Program-made: the position numbers and the translations under genes
Assembly: GCA_002898575.1 (NCBI GenBank)
Contig: BEHT01000004.1
Location: 1-64,000, forward strand
Origin: a bacterium HR17
Lineage (GTDB): Bacteria; Armatimonadota; Fervidibacteria; Fervidibacterales; Fervidibacteraceae
Direction of reading: 5' to 3'
Length of the DNA stretch: 64,000 nt
The notes under the pieces: model-generated
Seen by the model: the letters and a program-made list of their open reading frames with translations, nothing else
What the model was told of the DNA's origin: nothing
Databases searched by the model: none
Shown here: one piece after another, positions 34,761-47,371 of the stretch
Layout of the letters: each line of letters starts with the position of its first letter
How positions within the stretch are numbered: position 1 is the first letter of the stretch

Positions 34761-35543
34761 TCACCTCGCGGCGCCGCGCGCTTTGCCTTTCAAATGGGTG
34801 TCCAAGAAGGCAAAAATCTCCTGCCATGCCTTCTGTGCCGCCTCAGCGTTGTAGCCCCGTTGGTTGGCGGGGTTCATGAAGGCATGTCCGACACCTGGGT
34901 AAATGTGGATGGTGTGCACAACGCCCCGCTTTTGCAGCGCTTTTTCAAACGCTCGCACCGTCTCCACTGGGATGCCCCGATCCCGATCGCCGAAAATGCC
35001 CAACACCGCTGCCTTAAGCGGTTTCAACCCTTCAGCGTCGGTCACGACGCGCCCGTAGCAGACCACACACGCTGTGACATCAGCGTTGAGCGCCAATTGC
35101 AACGCGTAACCGCCCCCCATGCACCAACCGATCACTCCGATGCGCTGAGGGTTGACAAAGGATTGCTGGCGCAAGTAAGCGACGGCGGCTTTCAAATCCC
35201 GCAAAGCGCGGTCTTCGGGTAACCCCCGACTTAACTCGTGCGCCAAGTCAGGCGTCGCAGCGGTTTTCCCGCGATACAAATCCACTGCCAACGCCACATA
35301 ACCGTGTTCAGCAAACCGGCGGGCGTTTTCTTTGATCCAATCCACCAACCCCCACCATTCGTGGATGACGACGAGAGCGGGAAATGGACCTTTGCCCTTT
35401 GGGCGCGCCAAGTAGCCCGAGACCGTTTCATCGCCGCTACGGTAATGCACCGTCTCAACGACGATGCCCTGTTGCGCGACGGCACACATCGCCCCGCTCA
35501 TCACCAGCACCGCTACGCCAATGCAAGTGCACCATTGACGCAT
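34761..35543 (-). CDS. Secreted dienelactone hydrolase family protein
   Basis: The 260-residue alpha/beta hydrolase has an N-terminal signal peptide ending near CAVAQQ. The catalytic triad is apparent: Cys141 in GVIGWCMGGGYAL, an Asp in GIFGDRDRGIP, and His220 in IYPGVGHAFMNP. VVIHEWWGLVDWIKENARRF is the family's oxyanion region. Members hydrolyse dienelactones and related esters; the periplasmic substrate here is unknown. It sits upstream of the DoxX gene. Confidence 0.9.
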   Translation of the reverse strand: MRQWCTCIGVAVLVMSGAMCAVAQQGIVVETVHYRSGDETVSGYLARPKGKGPFPALVVIHEWWGLVDWIKENARRFAEHGYVALAVDLYRGKTAATPDLAHELSRGLPEDRALRDLKAAVAYLRQQSFVNPQRIGVIGWCMGGGYALQLALNADVTACVVCYGRVVTDAEGLKPLKAAVLGIFGDRDRGIPVETVRAFEKALQKRGVVHTIHIYPGVGHAFMNPANQRGYNAEAAQKAWQEIFAFLDTHLKGKARGAAR

Positions 35544-35593
35544 TGCCTTTCACCTCCTCGTCGCATTGTGCGCTTTCGGTGTGCGCGGTAACT

Positions 35594-36460
35594 TCAATAA
35601 CCGCCGGTCGGCAACCCGATTTTGAGCACGGCGATGCCGACAGCGACACCTGCGCCCACTATCGTGGCGCTCAATTGCCCTGCGACTTGCGCCCACGCAG
35701 GCAAGCGCTGGCTAATGGGTGCAAAACGCACCCAACCGGCGACCGCTGCCAGCCACAAAAAGGTTGCCGATGCCAACGGCAATTCGGCATAGAAAACGCC
35801 GTTGACCGTGACGCCAAACAGCAACACGGCGACGACGCTGACGGCTCCCTTTGCCCACGACCATTGCCGCTGCCATAACCCGAACGCGAACGCTGCCCCC
35901 GTAACCGCTGCAAGGACGCCCGCCAGTTGGCTGATAGCGGCTGTGTGGGCGATGAACAAAGCGGCGCTGCCCGCTGTCGCCACCGTTGACCATGAGATTG
36001 GTAGCAACACACCTGTCTGCCGTTCTGCTAACGCGTCCATCGCTAACCACAGTGCCGTCAGTGCCATCCCCAAGCCGATCGCCCACGCGATTTTTGCGCC
36101 TATCGTCAACGACGCTGCCGGCAACAGCAACACTGCCACTGCCCCAACGCTGACCGGCAATCGCCACATCGTTTTGAGGACCGTCGGTAAGGTCGGGAGA
36201 TGATCAAGGGCACTGAGCATCGCCACAAGCAGCGCCGACAAAGGCAACCACCCCTCAACGGAATGGGGAACGAGTGGCAGCGTCCCTGTGACTATCCGAT
36301 GTCCGACAGCGTAACCGGTCGCCAACGCAATGCCCGTCAGCCACGAGCGGAACGCCCACTGTTTAGGTTTCGTGGCGAGCGACGCTATCGCCAAAATGGT
36401 GATCGCTGTCGCCGCTGGCGGCAGGCTCAGCGTGAGCGCTGACTTTAGGAGAAAGGTCAT
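35594..36460 (-). CDS. Polytopic membrane protein of unknown function
   Basis: The 288-residue protein is almost entirely hydrophobic, with about eight to nine predicted membrane segments separated by short charged loops (for example LATKPKQWAFRSW and DHLPTLPTVLKTMW). It is rich in Ala, Val, Leu and Thr. I recognise no family motif. It lies between the dienelactone hydrolase and YceI genes on the same strand. Confidence 0.7.
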   Translation of the reverse strand: MTFLLKSALTLSLPPAATAITILAIASLATKPKQWAFRSWLTGIALATGYAVGHRIVTGTLPLVPHSVEGWLPLSALLVAMLSALDHLPTLPTVLKTMWRLPVSVGAVAVLLLPAASLTIGAKIAWAIGLGMALTALWLAMDALAERQTGVLLPISWSTVATAGSAALFIAHTAAISQLAGVLAAVTGAAFAFGLWQRQWSWAKGAVSVVAVLLFGVTVNGVFYAELPLASATFLWLAAVAGWVRFAPISQRLPAWAQVAGQLSATIVGAGVAVGIAVLKIGLPTGGY

Positions 36461-36535
36461 GGGTCGTCACGCCCATGCGGCGTTTTCCGAATGCCTCGGT
36501 GTGCGACATTTTGCAGGCGCATCAACATGAAGCCC

Positions 36536-37111
36536 CTACTTTTTGATGCCCATGATGGCGACCGTCAGGGTCACTTCGTCGGCAGCGATGTTCATCAAGC
36601 CCTTCATCCCAAACTGGCTGCGACGGATGACAAAGGTCGTCTCAAAGCCGATGACCTGCATACCCTTGAAGTTTTTGCCTTCCCCGACCTTCGTCACAGT
36701 GACGGTGATAGGGCGCGTGACACCGTGCAGCGTCAAATTGCCTGTCACTCGGTAGCGGTTTTTACCGATGGCTTGGATGCGTTGGCTCTTGAAAGTGATG
36801 GTCGGGAACTGTTTGGTGTTTAGAAAATCGGGGCTCTTCAGGTGCTTATCTCGGTCGGGCACGCCCGTATCCAAACTGTCGGCGTTGACGGTGATGGTAA
36901 CGGAACTCTTGGCGGGATCTTTGTCCACGATGAGCGTGCCCTTGATGTCAGTGAAGCGCCCGTAGACGAACACCGCCCCCGCTTGGGCGACATTGCGGCA
37001 GCGGAAGAGGACAAATGAGTGGGCGGGGTCAACTTCGTAAGTCTCCGCTGCCGCGACCGTCACCGCTGCAATAAGGCTCACAAGGATGCTCCCGATGCAC
37101 CGACGACGCAT
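36536..37111 (-). CDS. YceI-family lipid-binding protein, secreted
   Basis: The 191-residue protein has a signal peptide (MRRRCIGSILVSLIAAVTVA). The YceI beta-barrel follows: YEVDPAHSFVLFRCRNVAQA, FTDIKGTLIVDKDPAKSSV, SPDFLNTKQFPTITFKSQRI, VTGNLTLHGVTRPITVTVT and FVIRRSQFGM. These lipocalin-like proteins bind polyisoprenoids such as quinone precursors in the periplasm. ATG 37111 follows GAGGAGG; 25 codons upstream of it are open but unlikely to be translated. Confidence 0.94.
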   Translation of the reverse strand: MRRRCIGSILVSLIAAVTVAAAETYEVDPAHSFVLFRCRNVAQAGAVFVYGRFTDIKGTLIVDKDPAKSSVTITVNADSLDTGVPDRDKHLKSPDFLNTKQFPTITFKSQRIQAIGKNRYRVTGNLTLHGVTRPITVTVTKVGEGKNFKGMQVIGFETTFVIRRSQFGMKGLMNIAADEVTLTVAIMGIKK

Positions 37112-37228
37112 AGCGACCACCTCCTCACGCGGGAGTGGCAAAATCTTTGAGCACACCCGCTGAACACCGCAGAAAAATAAGCACACTTCGCGGCATATGT
37201 CTGTGAGTTGCCATACAAAGCGGGCAGG

Positions 37229-40200
37229 TTATGCTGACTTCGTGCGCACGATCCGCACCGCATCGCGCCCCAGCAGTGCCATCAACTGTTGGCACAGTCG
37301 TTGCGTGAGCCGAACGCGAATGGGTAGAGCCCGCACTTTGTTCGTTGCCCCTTGCTGGATGACAACCTCCACAGGCGTTTCCCCTGGCGATTGTGTCAGG
37401 GCAACTTTCAGCCGGTCTGCCATATCTTTGGGCAAGGTCGCCGGCAAGTAGAGGCGCAAACGCAGTGTGGAATCGGCGCCAAGGGTGTCGTCAACGGAGC
37501 GAACGGTAGCAGGCTTGGCGGTTGAATGGGGCAATGCTTTGACGCTTCCTCCGTCGGCAGAACAAGGAGGCGGCGGGCTATGGGCAGGCGCGAAATCACC
37601 GCGTCTGTGCACTGCTGCACCGTTGCCGTTGAATGTTCGGGCATGTCCGTTGGCTGACGCCGAGGGCGCCATGGAGCCACTCGGCGCATCGTCCAATGAG
37701 AAACGCTCTACCAAGCGGGGATTTAGCCGCACGACCAATTGGTGGTCCTCTTCGTCCTCATCGTCGCCGTGCCGGACAATTTCATCCACGCGCACTATGC
37801 CTTCCAGGTAGAGCAGTGCGTCCTTTTCAAACAAGTGGGCGAACTGCTGGTAACCGTCACCACTGAGGACGACCTCGGCTTCGCCGCCCGTGTGGTCTTG
37901 CAGTCGGGCGAACATCAAGGGACGGTTTTGGCGGTCCACCAACAGACGAACTGCCACGACCATGCCCCACACCCGCACCAACGCTCCTGGTGTCACGGTG
38001 ACCAATTCATCCAACCCGTGGGTGATGCGGTGAGCGACCAATTTGTACCCCTCTTGTATCGGGTTGGCGGAGAGAAACACGCCCAACAACTCCCGTTCCC
38101 ACTCCAGTTTTTGCCGCAAGGGCACATCCGCCACATCGGGAAGCAACAACGCCTGTAGGGGTGCGGCGGGAGATTCGCTGAACAACGCCGTTTGCCCTAC
38201 AGCCGGTGCCGCGCTTTTCCCCGCTTGCTCCCACAGCAATTCCAGCGCCTGCAGCAGCTGATGGCGGTTAGGGTGGAGCGGATCAAAGGCGCCGACTTTG
38301 ATCAAACACTCCACCGCTGCGCGGGTGACGGCACGGTGCGGACGCACCCGCCGCAAAAAATCGGCGATATCGGCGAACGGACCACCTTCGTCCCGCACCC
38401 TCAAGATCGCTTCAACGGCGTTGTCACCGACATTTTTGATCGCGCCCAAACCGAAGCGGATAGCGCGCTGCCCGCCGTGTTCCTCAATCGCAAAGTCGTA
38501 ATGGCTGCGATTGATGTCGGGCGGCAAAACAGGGATTTTCATCCGCCGGCACTCTTCCAGACCGATGACGATCTTGTCGCGGAAGTTGCGGTTGGCTGAC
38601 AGAAACGCTGTCATGTATTGCACGGGGTAATTGGCTTTGAGATACGCCGTCTGGTAGGCGACGAGGGCGTAAGCCGCGCTGTGGGACTTGTTGAACGCAT
38701 ACTGGGCGAACGCCGACATGCGCTCCCACAGTTGCTCCGCTGTCTCCTTGGGGACGCCGTTGTTGACAGCACCTTCAAGGAACAGTGGGCGCATCTTTTC
38801 CATCAGGTCAGCTTTCTTTTTGCCCATCGCCCGCATCAAGATTTCCGCCTGCGGCATGGAAAACCCCGCCAGTTCGTTGGCGATTCGCATGACTTGCTCT
38901 TGGTAAAGCATGACGCCGAAAGTGTCCCGTAAGATCGGTTCCAACTTCGGGTGCAAATATTCAATGGGTTCACCGTGTCGGCGTCGGACAAAGACGGGGA
39001 TGTCCTCCATCGGTCCAGGGCGGTAAAGGGCGACCAAGGGCACGAGGTGTTCAAACCGATCTGGGCGCAGGTCCCGCAGCAGTTTGCGCCATCCTTGCTT
39101 CTCCATCTGGAAGACCCCAACGGTGTGCCCCTCGCTCAGCATGGCGTAGGTCTTGGGGTCATCCAACGGTAGTTTGTTTAGGTCAATCTCCACACCATCC
39201 GTCTGCCGAACGAGGGTGATGGTGCGTCCGATAATGGTGGAGTTGCGCAACCCCAGAAAGTCCATCTTGACCAAGCCGACTTTTTCTACCGAAGCACCGT
39301 CGTATTGGGTGATGACGCCCCCTTCATGTCCCCGTTGCAATGGGACGAGTTCTATCAGCGGGCGACTGCCGATGACGACACCGCAAGGGTGCGTGGACGC
39401 ATGGCGCGCCAACCCTTCAATGGCTTTGGCAGTATCCAACCAGTTACGCACGCGTTCGTCGCTGCCGTAAAGTTCCCGTAACTCAAAGACCATTTCCAGC
39501 GCGTCCGCCAAACTCAATTTAGGCGGGATCAATTTCGCCACGCGGTCAACGGTTTGCGGGTCAATTTTCAAAACGCGTCCGCTATCGCGAACGGCGGCAC
39601 GGGCTTGGAGCGTCCCGAAAGTGACGATTTGCGCCACATGGTCGTCGCCGTATTTGCGCCGCACATACGCGATGATTTCGTCACGGCGGTCGTCGGGAAA
39701 ATCCAAGTCAATGTCGGGCGAAGTCTGCCGTTCAGGGTTCAAAAAGCGTTCAAACATCAAGCCGTATTTGAGCGGGTCAATGTTGGTAATGCCCAAGACA
39801 TAACTGACCATGCACCCTGCCGCACTACCCCGACCGGGTCCGACCAAGATGCCTTGCGAACGGGCGTAATGCACGATGTCCCAGACGATAAGGAAATAGC
39901 CGGCGTAGCCTTTCTGGCAGATGACTTGCAGTTCGTAATCCAACCGCTTTTTGACCTCTTCCGACGGCTCGGGGTAGCGCGAGGGGAGCCGTTCGTAGCA
40001 TAACTTGCGCAGAAACTCTTCGGGCGTTAAACCGCCGGGCACTTCGTAACGCGGCATCTTGGGTTCACCCAGCGGCAACCGACAGTTACACCGTTCGGCG
40101 ATTTCTACCGTGCGTTCCATAGCGTCCAAGTGGTCAGGAAACAGTTGCTGCATCTCCGCGGCGGACTTGAGGTAAAACTCACGGCTTTTGAAACGGAAAC

Positions 40201-40909
40201 GGTCCTCCTCTTCCAGCGACTTGCTGCCCGTGTTGATCGCCAACAAGACATCTTGCGCTTGCCAATCTTCCGCACGGACATAATGGACATCGTTGGTGAC
40301 GATGAGCGGAATGCCCAATTTGCGGCTCATGGCAACTAAGGCTTCATTGACCTTACGCTGCTCAGGGATGCCGTGATCTTGCAGTTCCAAGAAGAAGTTG
40401 TCGCGACCGAAGATGTCGCGAAACTCACAGGCAAGCCGTTCCGCAGTCGGCATGTCATCGCGCAGGATGGCGCGGCAGATAGGGCTGGCGAGGCAGGCGC
40501 TGGTGGCGATCAAACCGTCGTGATATTGCGCCAGCAATTCCTTGTCAGCACGGGGCTTGTAATAGAACCCCTCCAAGTGGGCTTTGCTGACAATTTTGAT
40601 GAGGTTGGAGTAGCCGACCTCGTTTTCGCAAAGCAACAAGAGGTGATAGGCTTCCGCGTGTTGGCGTGATCCGCGATCAAAACGGCTCTTGGTCGTGTAG
40701 TAAATTTCGCACCCCAGCAGCGGTTTAATTCCCGCTTCCGTGCAGGCTTCGTAAAACTCCACGACGCCATACATGACGCCGTGATCGGTCAGCGCCAAAG
40801 CGGGCATTTCCAAGTCGCACGCTCGGCGGACCAAATTTTTGATGCGTCCGGCGCCGTCCAGCAGACTGTATTCGGAGTGAACATGCAGGTGGACAAAGTT
40901 ACACCTCAT
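37229..40909 (-). CDS. dnaE: DNA polymerase III alpha subunit
   Basis: The 1226-residue replicative polymerase opens with a PHP domain (FVHLHVHSEYSLLDGAGRI, LALTDHGVMYGVVEFYEAC). The palm follows with GPGRGSAAGCMVSYVLGI and the catalytic PDIDLDFPDDRRDEI, then LYQEQVMRIANELAGFSMPQ and AFNKSHSAAYALVAYQTAY. Near the C-terminus are an OB fold (VRVWGMVVAVRLLVD), a low-complexity linker and a small C-terminal domain (LRLYLPATLPKDMADRL). ATG 40909 follows GGTGAG and precedes MRCNFVHLH. It follows the GspF/zinc-finger fusion by 50 bp. Confidence 0.97.
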   Translation of the reverse strand: MRCNFVHLHVHSEYSLLDGAGRIKNLVRRACDLEMPALALTDHGVMYGVVEFYEACTEAGIKPLLGCEIYYTTKSRFDRGSRQHAEAYHLLLLCENEVGYSNLIKIVSKAHLEGFYYKPRADKELLAQYHDGLIATSACLASPICRAILRDDMPTAERLACEFRDIFGRDNFFLELQDHGIPEQRKVNEALVAMSRKLGIPLIVTNDVHYVRAEDWQAQDVLLAINTGSKSLEEEDRFRFKSREFYLKSAAEMQQLFPDHLDAMERTVEIAERCNCRLPLGEPKMPRYEVPGGLTPEEFLRKLCYERLPSRYPEPSEEVKKRLDYELQVICQKGYAGYFLIVWDIVHYARSQGILVGPGRGSAAGCMVSYVLGITNIDPLKYGLMFERFLNPERQTSPDIDLDFPDDRRDEIIAYVRRKYGDDHVAQIVTFGTLQARAAVRDSGRVLKIDPQTVDRVAKLIPPKLSLADALEMVFELRELYGSDERVRNWLDTAKAIEGLARHASTHPCGVVIGSRPLIELVPLQRGHEGGVITQYDGASVEKVGLVKMDFLGLRNSTIIGRTITLVRQTDGVEIDLNKLPLDDPKTYAMLSEGHTVGVFQMEKQGWRKLLRDLRPDRFEHLVPLVALYRPGPMEDIPVFVRRRHGEPIEYLHPKLEPILRDTFGVMLYQEQVMRIANELAGFSMPQAEILMRAMGKKKADLMEKMRPLFLEGAVNNGVPKETAEQLWERMSAFAQYAFNKSHSAAYALVAYQTAYLKANYPVQYMTAFLSANRNFRDKIVIGLEECRRMKIPVLPPDINRSHYDFAIEEHGGQRAIRFGLGAIKNVGDNAVEAILRVRDEGGPFADIADFLRRVRPHRAVTRAAVECLIKVGAFDPLHPNRHQLLQALELLWEQAGKSAAPAVGQTALFSESPAAPLQALLLPDVADVPLRQKLEWERELLGVFLSANPIQEGYKLVAHRITHGLDELVTVTPGALVRVWGMVVAVRLLVDRQNRPLMFARLQDHTGGEAEVVLSGDGYQQFAHLFEKDALLYLEGIVRVDEIVRHGDDEDEEDHQLVVRLNPRLVERFSLDDAPSGSMAPSASANGHARTFNGNGAAVHRRGDFAPAHSPPPPCSADGGSVKALPHSTAKPATVRSVDDTLGADSTLRLRLYLPATLPKDMADRLKVALTQSPGETPVEVVIQQGATNKVRALPIRVRLTQRLCQQLMALLGRDAVRIVRTKSA

Positions 40910-40959
40910 GGCTCTCTCACCCCTCACCACGACCTACGACCGAACCCGTCAGAGGTGTG

Positions 40960-41844
40960 TCAAGCGCCTTCGTCAGGCTTGGGCAGAATTTTGATGCGTT
41001 CGTCTTCCGATGGTGCCGTGTCGCTCAGGTAGATGACCTGCCCGCGCGGGCGCCAAAGGGTTTCCTGTTGGGGCATGGTGTCAGAGGTAGCCATTTCCGC
41101 GTCGCTCCTTGGTGAGTTGACCTCTACGGGTTGATCAGCCAGTGCGGCTTGGTGCTCCCGCAAGATTTGCACGCTGCGTTGGACGCAATCGGCGCAAATC
41201 CACACCCCTTCGCCAGGGATAAGCGTGCCGGCGACACTTTCTGGGCGCCCGCAAAAGTTGCACCGCACCAATCGCGGCGGTCGGTAGCGTGCAACGACCA
41301 AGGTCAAAGCGAGAACCATGACGCCAATCAGCAAGACAATGTTGGGTCCAAGATAGGCGCGGGGCAACCACCCTGTCAAAGTCACATACCACAACCCCGC
41401 CACCATGAGCAGCACGGTACTGATGACAAGGGCGGCGCCCAACACCAACGGACGCAGTTGTTCCACGAGAACCTCCCAATTCAACGATGCCGATGGGGTG
41501 TCTGCAGCGAGCGAGAAAACGCGCGCTTCCCGTTCTAAATGCTCGGCGAGTTTCAGCATGATCTCGCCTAAGATGCCCTCGCGCTCCCCTTGCCGCACGA
41601 GGCTGATGAACAGAGGTGAGAAGTAGTGAGGGAAACGGGCAAAGGCGTGGGCGAGGCTGCGCCCTAAAGAGAGGTCTTGTGCGATGCTGTCCAAAACCGC
41701 CACCAGTTGCGGGTTGTCCGTTTGCTTGCGCAACACCGCGATGCCTTGAAAGGCATCCACGCCCGCCGACAAGATGGCGCTGAACTGCCGGCAAAAAATG
41801 GCTAATTCTGTTCGGCTAATGCCCCGCGGGCTCGCCGGCGTCAT
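40960..41844 (-). CDS. GspF-like domain fused to membrane segments and a ClpX-type zinc finger
   Basis: The 294-residue protein has a single type II secretion F domain (about 10-110: LAIFCRQFSAILSAGVDAFQ, RSLAHAFARFPHYFSPLFI, LVRQGEREGILGEIMLKLAE). Two membrane segments (about 133-155 and 167-186) follow. Then comes CNFCGRPESVAGTLIPGEGV with WICADC, a C-x2-C-x18-C-x2-C finger matching the N-terminal zinc domain of ClpX. The ~75-residue tail is acidic. Normal GspF has two F domains. ATG 41844 follows GAGGGGGG. It sits between efp and dnaE, away from any pilus operon. Function is unknown; the finger could mediate dimerisation or protein contacts. Confidence 0.8.
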   Translation of the reverse strand: MTPASPRGISRTELAIFCRQFSAILSAGVDAFQGIAVLRKQTDNPQLVAVLDSIAQDLSLGRSLAHAFARFPHYFSPLFISLVRQGEREGILGEIMLKLAEHLEREARVFSLAADTPSASLNWEVLVEQLRPLVLGAALVISTVLLMVAGLWYVTLTGWLPRAYLGPNIVLLIGVMVLALTLVVARYRPPRLVRCNFCGRPESVAGTLIPGEGVWICADCVQRSVQILREHQAALADQPVEVNSPRSDAEMATSDTMPQQETLWRPRGQVIYLSDTAPSEDERIKILPKPDEGA

Positions 41845-41867
41845 CGCGGTCGCCCCCCTCGTGGGCA

Positions 41868-42440
41868 TTATCGTTCGGTGCGCACCCGTTCCACATATCG
41901 CCCCGTCCGTGTGTCCACGCGGATGATATCGCCGATGTTGATGAACAGGGGCACTTGAATGACCGCCCCAGTTTCCAAACGCGCCGGTTTTGTCCCGCCC
42001 GAAGCGGTATCGCCCCGCACGCCGGGGTCCGTTTCTGCGACCGTGAGTTCAACGGTCGTCGGCAATTCCACCAAGAGAGGTCGCTCCTCGTGGAAGATAA
42101 GGGTCACTTCGGCGCCGTCCTTGAGGAACTGTGCGGCGTCACCGACTTGATCAACGGTCAAAGTCACTTGGTCGTAAGTCTCCATGTCCATGAAGACAAA
42201 TTCGTCCCCTTGCCGATAGAGGAACTGGAAGGGACGCCGTTCCACGATGGCTTGTTCAAATTCCTCGCCGGCGCGGAAGTTGCGTTCAATGACATTGCCC
42301 GACAGCAAGTGTTTCAGACGGGTGCGAACGTGGGCACCACCCCGACCCAACTTGACATGTTGGGCTTCCAACACCATGTAAATTTCCCCGTCAATCAGCA
42401 CCGTGATCCCCGGTCGAAAGTCGTTCGTGGAGATCGCCAT
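41868..42440 (-). CDS. efp: Elongation factor P
   Basis: EF-P rescues ribosomes stalled at proline runs. The 190-residue protein has the KOW domain (FRPGITVLIDGEIYMVLEAQ), two OB domains and the C-terminal signature region IQVPLFINIGDIIRVDTRTG, then RYVERV. The loop tip that is modified in other bacteria reads HVKLGRGGAHVRT, so Arg33 stands where Lys is usual, and Leu replaces the common Pro. It lies directly after atpD, where atpC would be expected. Confidence 0.96.
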   Translation of the reverse strand: MAISTNDFRPGITVLIDGEIYMVLEAQHVKLGRGGAHVRTRLKHLLSGNVIERNFRAGEEFEQAIVERRPFQFLYRQGDEFVFMDMETYDQVTLTVDQVGDAAQFLKDGAEVTLIFHEERPLLVELPTTVELTVAETDPGVRGDTASGGTKPARLETGAVIQVPLFINIGDIIRVDTRTGRYVERVRTER

Positions 42441-42526
42441 TGCCGTCCTGCCTCCTTAGCATCCGGTTGTCCGTCCACTCGCTATTGTGCGGTCGGTCGG
42501 CGCGGGGCGTCAAGGCGTAGCGCCGG

Positions 42527-44900
<2,374 letters not shown>

Positions 44901-45044
44901 CGCCGTTCACTCCGCCCGTTTCTTCGGTCTGTCAGACATTCTGCGCTGTTATTCCCGTGCAATCGGCAGATCCAACCGCCTTTGGGCCCAAAAGTGTCCC
45001 GACAGCGCCCTGCTTTCCACCGTTTAACCCCAGAGAATCCATTG

Positions 45045-46631
45045 TCACGATGCGGCGGCGAGTTGCGTCGGTGCTGACGCTTCCTTGCGTGCGGCGACGA
45101 AGTGTTCTTTGAACTCTTGCACGGCTTTGTGCATCTTCTGCTCCGTTTCGGCGGAGAAGTCCTTGGTCGTCTCAATCTCGTGGACGATTTCGGGGTAGCG
45201 CTCCCGCACCCACGGCAGGAACGCCTTTTCAAAGGGGCGCACCCAGTCGGCGGGCATGTCATCCAAGTAACCGTTGATGCCTGCAAAGATGATGAGCACT
45301 TGCTCCCAAAGCGCCATCGGTTGGTATTGGTCTTGTTTGAGGACTTCAACGAGCCGTTCGCCACGAATTAACTCCCGCCGCGTCACTTCGTCCAACTCGG
45401 CGGCAAATTGGGCGAACGCCGCCAACTCAAAGTAGCGCGCCATGTCCAACTTCAACCGGCGCGCCACCTTTTTCATCGCCGGATATTGCGCAGCGCTCCC
45501 GACACGCGAAACGCTGATGCCGACATTGATGGCGGGGCGAATGCCCGCATAGAACAGGTCAGGCTCAAGGTAAATCTGCCCGTCCGTGATGCTGATGACA
45601 TTGGTCGGGATGTAGGCGCTGTAGTCGCCCAGTTGCGTTTCAATGACGGGGATAGCGGTCAGTGAACCCGCCCCTAATTCGTCGCTCAGTTTTGCCGCTC
45701 GCTCCAACAACCGCGAGTGCAGGTTGAACACATCGCCTGGATAGGCTTCGCGCCCTGGGGGACGGCGCAACAACAACGAAACTTGCCGATAGGCTTGAGC
45801 GTGTTTGCTTAGGTCGTCGTAAAAGATGACGGCATGCATCCCGTTATCGCGGAACCACTCGCCCATCGCACAGCCGGCGTAAGGAGCGATGTATTGCAGC
45901 GATGCAGGCTCGCTGGCAGACGCGGAAACGACGATGGTGTATTCCAGTGCGCCGTAGCGTTCCAGCGTTTCCACGACGCTTTTGACGGTGCTTTGTTTTT
46001 GTCCGATGGCGACATAGATGCAGTAAACGGGGTCACCCGCTTCGTGGAAGCGCTTTTGGTTGATGATGGTGTCCACGATGATAGCGGTCTTGCCCGTTTG
46101 GCGGTCGCCCAAAATCAACTCCCGTTGCCCGCGCCCGATGGGGATCATGGAGTCAATGGCTTTCAGCCCCGTCATGACAGGTTCCTTGACGGGTTGGCGT
46201 TTGACGACGCCGGGGGCTTTGACTTCAATGCGCCGAAACTCCTTGGCGGTAATAGCGCCTTTGCCGTCCAGCGGTTGCCCGACAGGGTTGACGACCCGCC
46301 CCAGCAACTCTTTACCGACGGGCACTTCCACGACGCGCCCCGTGCAGCGGACCTCATCGCCTTCACGGACGAACTGGTCAGGACCGAGCAGAACGATGCC
46401 CACGCTGTCCATCTCCAAGTTCAGGGCGATGCCGTAGAATTCGCGCCCCAATCGCTCACTGGCTTGCGGGAAGTAAAGCAGTTCGCTTGCCATCGCCCCT
46501 TGCAATCCGTAAGCGCGGGCGACACCGTCGCCGACCTCAATGACATAGCCGATGTCGGTCATCTCAATGACTTTTTCAATACCTTCCAGTTCCTGCAGCA
46601 GCACGCTGGTGATTTCCTCAGCACGAACCAC
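45045..46631 (-). CDS. atpA: F1 ATP synthase alpha subunit
   Basis: The 528-residue subunit shows the non-catalytic nucleotide site [60 protein letters not shown] and the family signature [20 protein letters not shown] 46631 is the start: GGAGGTGA lies 8 nt upstream. A gap of about 144 bp separates it from atpG. Confidence 0.98.
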   Translation of the reverse strand: MVRAEEITSVLLQELEGIEKVIEMTDIGYVIEVGDGVARAYGLQGAMASELLYFPQASERLGREFYGIALNLEMDSVGIVLLGPDQFVREGDEVRCTGRVVEVPVGKELLGRVVNPVGQPLDGKGAITAKEFRRIEVKAPGVVKRQPVKEPVMTGLKAIDSMIPIGRGQRELILGDRQTGKTAIIVDTIINQKRFHEAGDPVYCIYVAIGQKQSTVKSVVETLERYGALEYTIVVSASASEPASLQYIAPYAGCAMGEWFRDNGMHAVIFYDDLSKHAQAYRQVSLLLRRPPGREAYPGDVFNLHSRLLERAAKLSDELGAGSLTAIPVIETQLGDYSAYIPTNVISITDGQIYLEPDLFYAGIRPAINVGISVSRVGSAAQYPAMKKVARRLKLDMARYFELAAFAQFAAELDEVTRRELIRGERLVEVLKQDQYQPMALWEQVLIIFAGINGYLDDMPADWVRPFEKAFLPWVRERYPEIVHEIETTKDFSAETEQKMHKAVQEFKEHFVAARKEASAPTQLAAAS

Positions 46632-46708
46632 CTTTAGGTCACCTCCGTCTCAGTTCACCCTTAGTTCACTTGACACCTGACGGTTTACGGGCGCACAGCG
46701 GTGTGCGC

Positions 46709-47347
46709 TTACAGAGTATTTTGTGATTGCCCTGTCCCTGTTGTCCCTTGCGGGTCGTTGAAGGCGGCTTCGGCTAAAGGGGTTTCAGCAGGGACGACGA
46801 ACACTTGCCGCAGCCGCTCACGGATGCGCTCCAAGTGCCCCCGCAAACTCAAGTCCAACAGTTTGTCGCCGACGATAATGCGCATGCCGCCCACGATGGA
46901 CGGGTCAACTTTCTCCCTGAGAAGAACTTTTTTGCCCGTGATTTCTTGCAAACGCCGCACGGTCATAGCCCGTTCCGCCTCGGTCAACGGGACAGCGCTG
47001 GTAACTTCTGCAACCACCTCGCCCCGATATTCGCGCACCACATCGGTGAAGACGCGAACGATATGGTCAAACGCTTCAACGCGTTTGTGCTTGACGACGG
47101 CGAGCAAAAAGTTGAGCGTGACGGAAGAAACACGCCCTTCCAAACGCCGCCTCAAACGCTGGGCTTTTTCGTTGAAAGGCACCAACGGCTGCGCCAAAAA
47201 CTTCAGCAATTGCGGGGAGCGGTTGAACATATCCGCCAGCGCTTTGACTTCCGCTTCCACACGCTCCAACTCGCCGGCTTTGACAGCCGCGTGCAAAAGG
47301 GCAACAGCGTAGCGCCGTGCCTTCCAACCGCTCAGAACTTTCGCCAA
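46709..47347 (-). CDS. atpH: F1 ATP synthase delta subunit
   Basis: The 212-residue peripheral-stalk subunit has RRYAVALLHAAVKAGELERV near the N-terminus and the OSCP signature region VTSAVPLTEAERAMTVRRLQ, then DPSIVGGMRIIVGDKLLDLS and LRGHLERIRERLRQ. A Thr/Gly/Gln-rich tail of about 25 residues is extra. It joins the F1 head to the stator. Confidence 0.95.
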   Translation of the reverse strand: MAKVLSGWKARRYAVALLHAAVKAGELERVEAEVKALADMFNRSPQLLKFLAQPLVPFNEKAQRLRRRLEGRVSSVTLNFLLAVVKHKRVEAFDHIVRVFTDVVREYRGEVVAEVTSAVPLTEAERAMTVRRLQEITGKKVLLREKVDPSIVGGMRIIVGDKLLDLSLRGHLERIRERLRQVFVVPAETPLAEAAFNDPQGTTGTGQSQNTL

Positions 47348-47371
47348 GACATTCCCGCCTCCTTAGCGGTG

